Source: JAJFVC01 sp039698075 (GTDB lineage: Bacteria > Planctomycetota > Planctomycetia > Pirellulales > Thermoguttaceae). From it: a stretch of DNA of 30,186 nt. The notes under the pieces were generated by a model. The model did not search any database and was not told the DNA's origin. It saw only the letters and a program-made list of their open reading frames with translations. A program made the position numbers and the translations under genes. Below are positions 7,173-14,959 of this stretch, in pieces. Every line of letters begins with the position of its first letter. Position 1 is the first letter of the stretch. The DNA lies in contig JBDKTJ010000058.1 in assembly GCA_039698075.1 (NCBI GenBank), positions 1 to 30,186 on the forward strand. Reading direction: 5' to 3'.

Positions 7173-7418
7173 TCATTCTTGCCCCTCCCGTCGGACGATG
7201 GCCAAGATGCTTTGTTGTGTCTCAGCCGAGAGGCTGGGCCACGCATCGACTACCGCTTGCAAGTCCGGATCGACGAGGGCTGGAGATGCGCCGCCTTGGG
7301 CGAAATCGTCGGAAAGTGCGTCTGTTTGCGCGTCACTTTTCTCATTGCCCCCCGTATTTCCCGATGAAAACGCGGGTTGTTCGAGTCCTTGCGGGGTAGT
7401 TTTTCTTGCTTTTCGGTG
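7173..7418 (-). pseudogene. C-terminal remnant of an integrase-like recombinase
   Basis: An open stretch of 81 codons bounded upstream by TAA (7419-7421) and ending TGA at 7173-7175, with no in-frame ATG or GTG near its 5' end. The segment DPDLQAVVDAWPSLSAETQQ, followed by ILAIV, resembles the C-terminal tail I associate with planctomycete phage integrases (Asp-Pro-x-Leu, then a Trp-Pro-x-Leu helix pair). The catalytic part is missing. It lies exactly between the phage-like genes and the chromosomal methyltransferase, where an integrase would be expected. The family link is from memory and unverified. Positions 6933-7172 beside it hold no gene I can support. Confidence 0.4.
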
Positions 7419-7505
7419 TTACGGTGTTCGGCAAAACGCATATCTCGACGGTAGCTGGAACGGGTGGTTTTTAACTGGCCTTAGTGGCTGGTTTTCGACC
7501 AGAAA

Positions 7506-8489
7506 TTACCGAATGGCCAGCAACGCATAGGCGTTGGGATTGTAATAGTGGCGAAATCCGAATTTCGTCTGCGCGAGCTCCGCGATCGATACGACCTCGA
7601 CGTGCGAGGCGGATTGCTCCAAAAGACCAATCATGCGGCCGAGGCTGAGCGCGTTCCAGTAGTAGTCGCCGACCGGATGGATCTGGTGCGACGACGTGTT
7701 GGCGGCGTTGAACAGGTGGAGCCACGCTTCGCGCCGCGTGACGCGCAGCAGTTCCGACACCGCTCTGGATAACGCTTCGGGCGACAAATGCTCGAACACG
7801 TCGTACGCGAACGAAAAATCAAACGCGCGATCGGGCAGGCGACTGTTCAAGAGGTCGCCGACCCGAAAATCGACGTTCGGAAATCGACGCCGAGCGTTGT
7901 CGATGTTCTTCGCGGCGATGTCGACGCCCGTATAGCGGAAAAATCGGGCGAGTCCGCACGACGCGATAGCCCGATAGTCGTTGGCCGACCCGCACGCCGC
8001 CTCAAACAACTCGTAACTCTCGTGCGACAAGTTTTGCAACGCACGCCGCCAAAAAATCTGAAAAACGTCCAGCGATTCGAGCGACAATCCATCCTGCGTG
8101 CGGCGGTCGGCCAGCGCCAAGGTGAGATAATCGGGCACGAGGCTGTCGGTCCGCTGAAGCCGCTCGAACGTGTCGAGCAAGAAGTCGGGGCAAACGCCCT
8201 GCCCGCCCGTCTCGAACGATCTCAAAAGCGTCTCAGCCGGCACGCCATGGTCGAGCTGCCCGACGAGCCATGTCATGGCGAAGCCGAACCGTAATTCCTC
8301 TTCGATTTGGTGGGCGAACCGGCCTGGAAACAACGTGTCGCACAACAGCCCGCGGCCCAAAATGCTGGGCACATTGATCCGCGGGTCTTCGACGCCGGAG
8401 ACCAGATAGACGTCGAGCGTCGCCGAATCGCATCGATCCCACGATCGCCGCAGCCTGTCGCTTTCGGTTGGCTCGGGCGATGGGGCCAC
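7506..8489 (-). CDS. SAM-dependent methyltransferase (class I fold)
   Basis: A 327-residue protein starting GTG at 8489; no in-frame ATG lies near the N-terminus. Residues about 160-290 form a Rossmann-type methyltransferase domain: motif I as LFEAACGSANDY (about 161-172), the acidic second strand YTGVDIAAKNI (about 186-196), a VGD turn at 210-212, and the motif IV region FAYDVFEHLS (226-235), typical of small-molecule or sugar/lipid methyltransferases. The N-terminal 150 residues are an unassigned helical region. It starts 33 bases after the dsbD-like gene in the same direction and probably shares its message. The substrate cannot be read from sequence, and nothing in the neighbourhood identifies it. 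Confidence 0.75.
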   Translation of the reverse strand: MAPSPEPTESDRLRRSWDRCDSATLDVYLVSGVEDPRINVPSILGRGLLCDTLFPGRFAHQIEEELRFGFAMTWLVGQLDHGVPAETLLRSFETGGQGVCPDFLLDTFERLQRTDSLVPDYLTLALADRRTQDGLSLESLDVFQIFWRRALQNLSHESYELFEAACGSANDYRAIASCGLARFFRYTGVDIAAKNIDNARRRFPNVDFRVGDLLNSRLPDRAFDFSFAYDVFEHLSPEALSRAVSELLRVTRREAWLHLFNAANTSSHQIHPVGDYYWNALSLGRMIGLLEQSASHVEVVSIAELAQTKFGFRHYYNPNAYALLAIR

Positions 8490-8522
8490 GGCGGGCTGCC
8501 TTTTTCTGGGGATTGATCGACG

Positions 8523-10292
8523 TCACTTCGCCTGCGACGGGCCGGCTTTCTGCAACGCTTCGAGCACCTGGCTCTCCAACAATAAGTCGGAAAGCGTGAT
8601 GGCTTTTTGGGACTGATCGGCGGGCCAGATCGCCAGCAGCGGGATCGAATTGTAGCCTAGGTCGTTCAGCGCCTTTTTGATCACCGGCGACTCGTCGGTC
8701 CAGTCGGCCAGCATCGGCGTCACGCCGTTTTTGCGGATCAGCGCCGCGACGGCTTCGGTCTCGATGGCCAGCTTCGAATTGGTTTTGCAGTTCGGACACC
8801 AATTGGCCGTGAAATCGACCATCACGGTTTTGCCTTCGTCTCGGGCCCGCTGAAGCGCCTCGGGCGAAAACGGCTGCCACGGGATTTTCGATTCTTCGAC
8901 CAGCACGGTGAAGGCGAACCATCCGACCAACGCGGCGACCAGCAGCCCGCCGATCTTGGCCGTCCAGCGACGACCGGTTGAGGCCGTCAGCGGCGTGCGT
9001 CCGATCCACCAACAGGCGAACCACAGGCCCATCAACAGCGACAACGTCGGCACAAACCATCGCGGCGACAGCGTGTTGAACAGATAGACCACCGTGCCCA
9101 ACAACAAAAAGCCCATCACTTGCTGGACCGTTTCCATCCACGCGCCCGGTCGCGGCAGCATGCGGATCAGTTGCGGAAACGCGCCGAGGATCAAATAGGG
9201 CGACGCCATGCCGAGGCCCACCGCGCCGAAAACGGCGTAGGCCGTCTGCGGCGGCTGGTTCAGCAGATATCCGAACACCGGCCCCAGGAACGGACCGCTG
9301 CACGGCGTGGCCAGAATTGTGGCAAAAACGCCTTTGAAAAACGCGCCGCTGGGCCCTTCTTTCGATTGCAGTTGGTTGGCTTGGCCGATGCCGACGAACC
9401 CGGGAATCGGAATTTCCCAAACGCCGAGGAAACTCAGCGCCATGACGAACACCAGCGCGGTCATGGCCACTTTGAACCAGACGTGGGTGAACTGTTCGCC
9501 CCAGGCCAATCCGAGCGTGGCGGCCAGCGCGGCCAGAATCATGAAGACCGACAGCAGCCCGAGCGAATACCAGACGTTGAGCATAAACACGCGGCCGCGA
9601 CTCTCGCCGGATTGCTCCAAAAACGCCAGCAGCTTCAGGCTGATGACCGGCAGCACGCACGGCATCACATTGAGAATCAGCCCGCCCAAGAATGCGGCAA
9701 GACATAGCTGAAGAAGCGTTTTTTGATTTACGGAGGACACCGTCCCAGCGGTCTGCGCGTTGTTGGGCGCGGCGATGGTTTTTTCGCTGAGTCGCGCGGA
9801 AAACGGCACGTTCATCAAAACGCACGCCTTGGCGCAGGCCTGGCCGGTCAGTTTGCCGGTCAGCACGAGAGTGGTCGGGTCCAGGTCGGCGGCCAACTCC
9901 AGCGGCGCGATCCACGTGATCGTGCCCGCGTGGGTTTCGATGGGCAGGTCGCCGAACGCCTCGGGCTCCTTGCCGCGATGCGGGGCGACGGTCGGCTGAA
10001 ACGGGCCGGTCTGACGCACGCCGGGCGTCGCGTGGAGTTCGATTTTCGAGGCCAACGGTCCGCCCGAGGGCTGGGTGAGCGAGTAGATATGCCAACCCGG
10101 CTGAATCGTGGCCGTCACGGCGAGCTGTCCGGATCGGCCGTTGACGGAGAACTCGGCCCGGACCGCCACGGCGTTGTCGGTGGCGCCGCCGTCGAACGAG
10201 AACTCGCCGGTTTGGGCCGTTGCGGCGGCAGCGGACGCCATGAGGATCGAGAACGTCCATGCGAGGCGACGCGGAAGCGAGGAACGTGGCAT
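8523..10292 (-). CDS. dsbD: DsbD/ScsB-type thiol:disulfide interchange protein
   Basis: A 589-residue inner-membrane protein that passes electrons from cytosolic thioredoxin to periplasmic thiol proteins. Residues 1-27 are a signal peptide ending around A-T-A-Q. An N-terminal periplasmic domain follows with a Cys-x3-Cys (QACAKACV, about 152-158). About eight membrane helices (about 195-460) carry the paired reactive cysteines in NVMPCVLPV and ATPCSGPFLGP, as in DsbD/CcdA. The C-terminal thioredoxin-like domain has the CxxC in NWCPNCKTN (about 495). ATG at 10292 is preferred over the adjacent in-frame TTG; GGGAGAAAACC is upstream. All three redox centres are present, so it looks complete. The methyltransferase behind it is probably co-transcribed. 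Confidence 0.85.
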   Translation of the reverse strand: MPRSSLPRRLAWTFSILMASAAAATAQTGEFSFDGGATDNAVAVRAEFSVNGRSGQLAVTATIQPGWHIYSLTQPSGGPLASKIELHATPGVRQTGPFQPTVAPHRGKEPEAFGDLPIETHAGTITWIAPLELAADLDPTTLVLTGKLTGQACAKACVLMNVPFSARLSEKTIAAPNNAQTAGTVSSVNQKTLLQLCLAAFLGGLILNVMPCVLPVISLKLLAFLEQSGESRGRVFMLNVWYSLGLLSVFMILAALAATLGLAWGEQFTHVWFKVAMTALVFVMALSFLGVWEIPIPGFVGIGQANQLQSKEGPSGAFFKGVFATILATPCSGPFLGPVFGYLLNQPPQTAYAVFGAVGLGMASPYLILGAFPQLIRMLPRPGAWMETVQQVMGFLLLGTVVYLFNTLSPRWFVPTLSLLMGLWFACWWIGRTPLTASTGRRWTAKIGGLLVAALVGWFAFTVLVEESKIPWQPFSPEALQRARDEGKTVMVDFTANWCPNCKTNSKLAIETEAVAALIRKNGVTPMLADWTDESPVIKKALNDLGYNSIPLLAIWPADQSQKAITLSDLLLESQVLEALQKAGPSQAK

Positions 10293-10331
10293 CAAAATGG
10301 TTTTCTCCCAAGGAATTCGTGTCGACCACTC

Positions 10332-10360
10332 ATTTTACGCCAAGCCGTCGGGCTGGGCAA
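10332..10360 (-). promoter_or_regulatory. Promoter of the dsbD-like gene
   Basis: On the minus strand TTGCCC (10355-10360) and TAAAAT (10332-10337) are separated by 17 bases. Start of transcription near 10325 leaves a leader of about 30 bases. The remainder of the divergent gap to 10539 includes a short hairpin GTGCG-TGT-CGCAC (10428-10440) but no clear promoter for the P-II gene. Confidence 0.6.
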
Positions 10361-10539
10361 TCTGCGTTTAACCGGACGGCTTGTTCGGCGACGGGACTTC
10401 TCTTTTGACGGGGCCGACGTTATCTTAGTGCGTGTCGCACGAACGTATAGCGTTGCCGGCGGCGTGATTTCACGGTTTCGAAAGCGATCGGCACGCTACA
10501 GGTTTGTGAGATGCGCCCTGGGGGGGAGGAGATGACACC

Positions 10540-10887
10540 GTGAAATTGGTCCTTGCCATCATCCAGCCGACGAAACTCGACGCCGTGCAAGCGGCGCTGG
10601 CGAAGATCGAGGTCACGCGCATGACGATTTGCGACGCCCAGGGGTTTGGACGCCAGCGAGGCCGGACCGAAATGTTTCGGGGGCACGAATACGCCACGAT
10701 GCTGCTGCGCAAAGTGGCGCTGGAGATCGTCGTCAATGACGATTTTTTGGAGCGGACCGTCGACACGATCATTCAGGCCGCGCGGACCGGGCCGGAAGGA
10801 ACCATCGGCGACGGAAAAATCTTCGTGCTGCCGGCCGATCAGGCGATTCAAGTCAACGACGCTTCGTCCGGGCCCGGTGCGGTTTAA
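10540..10887 (+). CDS. P-II family nitrogen/energy signalling protein
   Basis: A 115-residue GlnB/GlnK-type trimer subunit that senses ATP/ADP and 2-oxoglutarate and controls nitrogen targets. It starts GTG at 10540 behind GGGGGGAGGAGATGACACC, giving the usual M-K-L-V-x-A-I-I-x-P opening. The T-loop (residues 37-55) keeps GFGRQRG and the modifiable Tyr51 (RGHEY); position 46 is Phe instead of the common Tyr. The B-loop TGPEGTIGDGKIFV (about 83-96) is intact, and Q39 needed for 2-oxoglutarate is present. There is no amtB, glnA or glnD neighbour; the gene stands alone between dsbD (divergent) and a membrane protein (convergent), so its partner cannot be read from context. Whether it is GlnB or GlnK cannot be decided from sequence. 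Confidence 0.88.
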   Translation: MKLVLAIIQPTKLDAVQAALAKIEVTRMTICDAQGFGRQRGRTEMFRGHEYATMLLRKVALEIVVNDDFLERTVDTIIQAARTGPEGTIGDGKIFVLPADQAIQVNDASSGPGAV

Positions 10888-10946
10888 TACGCATTCCAAC
10901 TTGAAATGCGAGGATGCTCTTCCGCGAAAACGGTGGGTCGTTTCCC

Positions 10947-10960
10947 TTGGAACGTTCCAA
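10947..10960. repeat. 14-bp perfect palindrome in intergenic DNA
   Basis: TTGGAACGTTCCAA is a perfect palindrome in the 232-base gap between the P-II gene and the convergent membrane protein. It is next to a copy of the CGCTTGCGATTT repeat (10962-10973). It may be a protein site or a bidirectional end signal. A weaker hairpin CGCATT/AATGCG (10890-10910) follows the P-II stop; none has a T-run. Confidence 0.4.
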
Positions 10961-10961
10961 T

Positions 10962-11030
10962 CGCTTGCGATTTCACAAGAAATTTAGCAAAACGACGTGA
11001 CTTGCCAAGCGTTTGCGAAAACGCAAGCGG
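10962..11030. repeat. Two copies of the dispersed CGCTTGCGATTT repeat
   Basis: CGCTTGCGATTTC at 10962-10974 (plus) and a variant CGCTTGCGTTTTCGC on the minus strand at about 11015-11030. The same core is at 19810-19820 (minus) and 24050-24062 (plus), always outside genes. The second copy is itself a hairpin (TTTGCG-AAAA-CGCAAG, 11012-11027) and could help end transcription of the P-II gene. Confidence 0.5.
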
Positions 11031-11119
11031 CTCAAATAGCGACAACAGGAAGCGTGGCGTCATTGGCAAAACGGGAGCGTCACCGCGCACTTTTCGGGTA
11101 GAGCACGTATAAACGCATC

Positions 11120-12337
11120 TTAGGCTTGTGGCTCGTCGTCTTCGGTTTCCGGCGCGCCTTGCGAATCGGTGGCCACCTTCGGCAGTTCAAACTCCGGCTC
11201 GTCCTGGTCGGCGTCCAATTCGACCTCGTCCATTTCGACGGCGTCCACGTCACGACGCAGCAGGAAGTAGATGCCGACCGAGGCCGTCCAAAAATAGCTG
11301 AACAAATAGCCGACGGCCAGCAGCTTGACGCAGCCGGTCCAGAAGTGGACCAGTTTCAGGCCGAGTCGCCCGGCGGTGTTGGGGTCGGCCACGACCGCGC
11401 CGCCCCAACCTGCGGCCCAGGCGGTCATCCAGATCACTCCGGCGGCGAAGTATTGGACCAGAATCCAACCGATCGCGCCGATGACGCCGGCCACGACGAT
11501 ATAGAACAGATAGTTGAGCGGACGTTGGAACAGGTACGCGTAGGAACGGCTCAAGGCGTCGAAGCCGTCGGTGCCTTCGACGCTGATCGCGCTCCACATC
11601 AACGGCCAGCCGAACAACAGGCCGGCGAGCAACATGGTCATGAACAGGCCGGCCACCAACGCCAGGGGCCAAAGCAGCCCGGCCAGCAACAGACCGACGT
11701 TGGCCTTGGTCAGAAAGCCCAGGATCGCCACCGGGACGGCCGCCAGCAGAATGCCGCCGACCGGAAGCAACGGGGCGGCGCAGTAGGCGGGCCATTTTTT
11801 CGCGGCGAATCGCAGCGACGCCATGACGCCCAATTGCTCATGAGCGGCCAACTGCACGGCCGCCGTCCGACACATGGCCGCGCCGAAGAAGGCCCAAACC
11901 ATCACGCCCCAAAGTCCCGACAACAAAATGCTCAACACGCCGTGCCACGAAAAGCCCGTGCGCTTGAGTCCTTCCAATGCCGGCGAGCTCAGCAGCGTCC
12001 AAGGGGCGGCCGGGGCCAGCAGATTGCAGCACGGAGCGCCGGGCAGGCAGGCTCGATCCGTTGGCATCGCGGCTAATTGGTCGAGGTCGGGAACGCCGGC
12101 GGTCGCGGCGCGCCACGGACACACGGTGAACGGCTGGAGCCAATCGGTGGCGGGCTGATCCGTGCCGAAAAGCACACCCAGCGCCCCCCAACCGAGCAAC
12201 GTGATCAACAAAGCCACGGCGCCGAACAACAGCATCCGAACCGCAATCGCGATCCGAAAGGCTCGAGTCAGGCCAAGCCAAGGAAAAACCTCCGCCCAGG
12301 CGACTGTTCTTAGCGTGCCGCTATCGTGTTCGACCAT
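11120..12337 (-). CDS. Multi-pass membrane protein, planctomycete-type, unknown role
   Basis: A 405-residue integral membrane protein. ATG at 12337 follows GGGGGAGGTCGGCC; the open frame reaches 13 codons further without a signal. There are about seven hydrophobic helices: one near 30-55, one near 150-170, a cluster at 200-275, and others near 300-325 and 345-370. A soluble segment (about 70-130) between helices 1 and 2 has several Cys (CCNLL, CPW, CLPGAPC). The last 45 residues are a very acidic cytosolic tail. No transporter or enzyme motif is recognised. It is the last gene of the minus-strand run behind yacG, 148 bases on, so it may have its own promoter. The regular membrane topology makes the reading frame secure, the function not. 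Confidence 0.7.
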   Translation of the reverse strand: MVEHDSGTLRTVAWAEVFPWLGLTRAFRIAIAVRMLLFGAVALLITLLGWGALGVLFGTDQPATDWLQPFTVCPWRAATAGVPDLDQLAAMPTDRACLPGAPCCNLLAPAAPWTLLSSPALEGLKRTGFSWHGVLSILLSGLWGVMVWAFFGAAMCRTAAVQLAAHEQLGVMASLRFAAKKWPAYCAAPLLPVGGILLAAVPVAILGFLTKANVGLLLAGLLWPLALVAGLFMTMLLAGLLFGWPLMWSAISVEGTDGFDALSRSYAYLFQRPLNYLFYIVVAGVIGAIGWILVQYFAAGVIWMTAWAAGWGGAVVADPNTAGRLGLKLVHFWTGCVKLLAVGYLFSYFWTASVGIYFLLRRDVDAVEMDEVELDADQDEPEFELPKVATDSQGAPETEDDEPQA

Positions 12338-12418
12338 GGCCGACCTCCCCCAACAATAAGGTATTTTGGAATACACCCATTGCTGAAATTATACGCCGCC
12401 CCGTTATTGACGCAAGCC

Positions 12419-12466
12419 GGGAAAATAGAGGTGAGGGAATCGAGGCGGGAAAAGCGGGGAAGGCAG
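12419..12466. repeat. Purine-rich period-7-like tract
   Basis: The gap between yacG and the membrane protein gene contains GGGAAAATAGAGG-type purine runs (G-runs every 7-8 bases) over about 48 bases, similar in composition to the arm at 27571-27620. It lacks a matching pyrimidine arm. It may be a decayed member of the foldback heptamer family. Confidence 0.35.
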
Positions 12467-12484
12467 ACGGCGACGATCGTGCGA

Positions 12485-12685
12485 TCAGGCGGACGTGGGG
12501 GGCATGGGCTCTTCGTCTTCCCCTTCACGTTCCCCTTCCGAATCTTCCGGTTCCACGGGCATGCCGTAGTCCTCGCTCAGCCAGCGACCCAAGTCGATCA
12601 GCCGACAACGCTCGCTGCAAAACGGCATGGTCGGACTGTCGGTCGGTTCGAACTCACGTCGGCAGACGGGACAGTGAATGGACAT
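12485..12685 (-). CDS. yacG: YacG-type zinc protein, DNA gyrase inhibitor family
   Basis: A 66-residue zinc-finger protein. The pattern CPVCRREFEP (Cys5, Cys8), then PFCSERCRLIDLGRWL (Cys23, Cys27), is the full YacG signature; the E. coli family member binds the gyrase B subunit and blocks its DNA binding. The C-terminal 20 residues are strongly acidic (EDSEGEREGEDEE), as is common. No good Shine-Dalgarno precedes ATG 12685. It lies 31 bases after the FmdB-type gene and completes a run dnaJ-grpE-fmdB-yacG. Confidence 0.85.
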   Translation of the reverse strand: MSIHCPVCRREFEPTDSPTMPFCSERCRLIDLGRWLSEDYGMPVEPEDSEGEREGEDEEPMPPTSA

Positions 12686-12716
12686 GGGAGTGTGGTGAGC
12701 GGTTTGCAGCCAGCGG

Positions 12717-12977
12717 CTACTTCTTATGCTTCGGGCAATCGGCGCAGCACTTCGCGGGCGCGTGATCGGCGGCTGCGGCTTTTTTGTACGATTCGCTTCG
12801 GTAGTCGGTTTGATAAAATCCGGAACCTTTGAAGACGATCGCCGCGCCGGGTCCGATCAGGCGGCGCAATTTGTTCTTGCCGCAGGCCGGGCACTTCTTT
12901 TTCGGATCATCTTTGATCGATTGGAACAACTCGAACGAATGTTCGCAGGCATCGCATACGTAATCATACGTCGGCAT
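12717..12977 (-). CDS. FmdB-family zinc-ribbon protein
   Basis: An 86-residue protein with the FmdB/CxxC_CXXC_SSSS layout: MPTYDYVCDACEHSFE with CxxC at 8-11, a second CxxC in KKCPACGK (about 29-32), the following LRRLIGPGAAIVFKGSGFY segment, and a basic Cys-rich end (KCCADCPKHKK) that could carry an extra metal site. The family is widespread but its role is unclear; it is often found beside translation or chaperone genes. Its start overlaps the grpE stop by 14 bases, so the two are translated together. Confidence 0.85.
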   Translation of the reverse strand: MPTYDYVCDACEHSFELFQSIKDDPKKKCPACGKNKLRRLIGPGAAIVFKGSGFYQTDYRSESYKKAAAADHAPAKCCADCPKHKK

Positions 12978-13566
12978 GGTTCTCTTCTTTGGGGACAGTA
13001 GACACGATCACCTGGCTGGGCCGCACGACGCGGTCGTGCAATTGGTAGCCGTTCTGGGTGACCATCAAAACGGTGTTGGCCGGATGTTCGTCGGAAGGTT
13101 GCTGCATCACCGCGTGATGGACGTTCGGATCAAACGGCTGATGGAGCGCTTCGATCCGCAGGCAATGGTGCCGCTCGAGCACGTCGACAAGCTGCTGCTG
13201 AACCATCTTGAAGCCGTTCAACAATGCGTCGGCGTCGGCGTTGTTTTTTTCGGCCGCCTCGATCGCCCGCTCGATGTTGTCCAACACCGGAAGCAGGTCG
13301 TTCAACAGCGGCTGATTGGCGTAACGCAACGAGTCCTCGAATTGCCGGGCCGAGCGTTTTCGGAAGTTTTCCAACTCGGCCTGCACGCGCAGCACGCGAT
13401 CCTTGGCCGTCGCCAATTCGTCGCGCAGCTTGGTCAACTCGGCCGGTAGGTTTTCGGTTTGCATTTTCGCGGCCTCGTCCGACGAAGCGGCGTGGACTTG
13501 CGAATTCTCGGCCCCGTGAGGCGGTCCGTGTTCGGGCGGTTTTTGGGGATGATGATGGTGGGACAC
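12964..13566 (-). CDS. grpE: GrpE, nucleotide exchange factor for DnaK
   Basis: A 200-residue protein starting GTG at 13566, two bases after the dnaJ stop. Residues 1-35 are unusual: SHHHHPQ followed by more His/Pro (PPHGAEN), a possible metal-binding or disordered tail. Residues about 42-90 form the long dimer coiled coil (AELENFRKRSARQFED). The C-terminal beta domain holds the GrpE signature: HHAVMQQ, then VLMVTQNGYQLHDRVVRPSQVIVS (about 150-190). It releases ADP from DnaK in the folding cycle; dnaK itself is not in the window. Confidence 0.9.
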   Translation of the reverse strand: MSHHHHPQKPPEHGPPHGAENSQVHAASSDEAAKMQTENLPAELTKLRDELATAKDRVLRVQAELENFRKRSARQFEDSLRYANQPLLNDLLPVLDNIERAIEAAEKNNADADALLNGFKMVQQQLVDVLERHHCLRIEALHQPFDPNVHHAVMQQPSDEHPANTVLMVTQNGYQLHDRVVRPSQVIVSTVPKEENHADV

Positions 13567-13568
13567 GA

Positions 13569-14687
13569 TCAGAATAACTCCTTCAATTTCTCGAAAAAGC
13601 TCTTTCGGGTCGGAGTGACGTTCGCATTTTCAATGTCCGCCAGACGTCGCAGCGTTTCTTCGTGGTCCGGCGACAGGCTGCGCGGCACTTCGACGTACAC
13701 CTGGACGTGCAGGTCGCCGCGTCCGCGATGTCGCGGGTCGGGCATGCCGCGGCCCTTCAGCGTGAACACCTCGCCGCTTTGCGAGCCGGCGGGAATCGTC
13801 AGGTTCTCGCGTCCGTCGAGCGTCGGCACCTCGAGCGTCGCGCCCAGCGCCGCTTGCGGATAATTGATCGGCACTTGGCACAACAAGTCTTGCCCTTGGC
13901 GCTGAAACAGCGGATGCTCGGCCACGCGGATCGAACAGTAGCAATCGCCCGGCGGTCCGCCGTCGGGGCTCGGTTCGCCTTCGCCCTGCAAACGCAGACG
14001 GGTGCGATCGTCGACACCGGCGGGAATGTCGACTTTTCGGGTTATTTTTTTCTGCACGAAACCGGCGCCGCGGCACTGGCTGCACGGGTCGTGGATCACC
14101 TGGCCTCGGCCGTGACACGAGGGGCAAGTGCTTTGCAACGAGAAAAAACCGGTCGACTGCACCACGCGTCCCTTGCCGCCGCAGTAACGGCACGGTTCGG
14201 GCCGGGAGCCCGGCTTCGCGCCCGAGCCGTTGCAGGCGGGGCACGCTTCGTGACGCATGAACCGGATGACTTTCGAGGTGCCGTGGGCGGCCTCGATCAG
14301 GTCGAGATTCACCTCGCATTGGACGTCGGCGCCGCGATGGATGCGAGCGCTGCGGCCGTGTCCGCCGAAAAATTCGCCGAAGAAGCCCTCGCCCAAGATA
14401 TCGCCGAACGCGCTGAAAATATCGGAGATGTCGTGGAAATGGGGCGAGCCGCCGCCCTCCAGGCCCGCATGACCGTAGTGATCGTATGCGGCCCGCTTCT
14501 CGTTGTGGCTGAGCACCTCGAACGCCTCGGCCGCCTCTTTGAACTTGACGACCGCTTCGTTGTTGCCAGGATTGCGATCGGGGTGATACCGCATCGCCAG
14601 TTTCCGGTAAGCCTCTGAAATTTGGTCGTCCGTGGCGTGGCGTTCGACGCCCAGCACTTCGTAATAGTCGCGTTTCTCCGCCATCAT
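13569..14687 (-). CDS. dnaJ: DnaJ, Hsp40 co-chaperone
   Basis: A 372-residue type-I DnaJ. The J-domain (about 5-70) has the HPD tripeptide in YHPDRNPG; a short G/F stretch (GEFFGG) follows. Four CxxCxGxG zinc repeats are complete: CPACNGSG, CRYCGGKG, CPSCHGRG and CSQCRGAG (about 145-215). The C-terminal substrate-binding domains follow, including GDLHVQVYVEVP. ATG 14687 is chosen over the in-frame TTG two codons earlier; a second ATG follows immediately. No clear Shine-Dalgarno is seen. A good promoter lies 30 bases upstream (14719-14748). grpE follows at two bases, forming a co-chaperone operon without dnaK. Confidence 0.92.
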   Translation of the reverse strand: MMAEKRDYYEVLGVERHATDDQISEAYRKLAMRYHPDRNPGNNEAVVKFKEAAEAFEVLSHNEKRAAYDHYGHAGLEGGGSPHFHDISDIFSAFGDILGEGFFGEFFGGHGRSARIHRGADVQCEVNLDLIEAAHGTSKVIRFMRHEACPACNGSGAKPGSRPEPCRYCGGKGRVVQSTGFFSLQSTCPSCHGRGQVIHDPCSQCRGAGFVQKKITRKVDIPAGVDDRTRLRLQGEGEPSPDGGPPGDCYCSIRVAEHPLFQRQGQDLLCQVPINYPQAALGATLEVPTLDGRENLTIPAGSQSGEVFTLKGRGMPDPRHRGRGDLHVQVYVEVPRSLSPDHEETLRRLADIENANVTPTRKSFFEKLKELF

Positions 14688-14718
14688 CGCCAAACGGCCG
14701 TTAAAGGGTTATGATTCC

Positions 14719-14748
14719 ATTGTACGTTACGTGCGTTTCTCATGGCAA
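14719..14748 (-). promoter_or_regulatory. Promoter of the dnaJ-grpE operon
   Basis: On the minus strand TTGCCA (14743-14748) and TACAAT (14719-14724) are 18 bases apart, predicting a start near 14712 and a leader of about 25 bases. No CIRCE element overlaps it. Confidence 0.6.
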
Positions 14749-14818
14749 AGCAACGGAACTCTTACCGTTTCCGACGAAATGTCGCCGTGCTGGCGAAACC
14801 ATCGCACCGCCAAGAAGT

Positions 14819-14849
14819 CGGGCCACCCCCCCGCAGGAGAGGTGGCCCG
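14819..14849 (-). terminator. Stem-loop behind the second groEL
   Basis: CGGGCCACC (14819-14827) and GGTGGCCCG (14841-14849) form a perfect 9-bp GC-rich stem with a 13-base loop, about 110 bases after the groEL stop. The downstream minus-strand sequence ACTTCTTGG is only weakly T-rich, so ending may be partial. Confidence 0.5.
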
Positions 14850-14959
14850 GTGGGTTTCTTGACGACCATTCCCAAACCGTTCGATCGGGTCGACCTTGGG
14901 TTTTGGAGCAGGCCCTTGGCGTTGCCGCGGTTTGTCGAAAGAGCCTTTGCCTTTCCGTG

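Noticed and set aside
6895..7246. Overlapping minus-strand frames of 93 and 113 codons
   Set aside because: Compositionally shadow-like, with no ribosome-binding site, and they run over the well-supported start of the gene at 6932.
7360..7410. tRNA-like T-arm (TTCGAGT with flanks) as an att site
   Set aside because: The flanking bases do not pair as a T-stem and no anticodon arm is found; it lies inside the integrase-like remnant.
8233..10329. A 698-codon frame over dsbD
   Set aside because: It is an Arg-rich out-of-frame shadow of the dsbD gene, without signal peptide, motifs or ribosome-binding site.
10532..10543. ATG-ACA-CCG-TGA mini-frame before the P-II start
   Set aside because: It overlaps the GTG start and could be a coupling device, but four codons cannot be supported.
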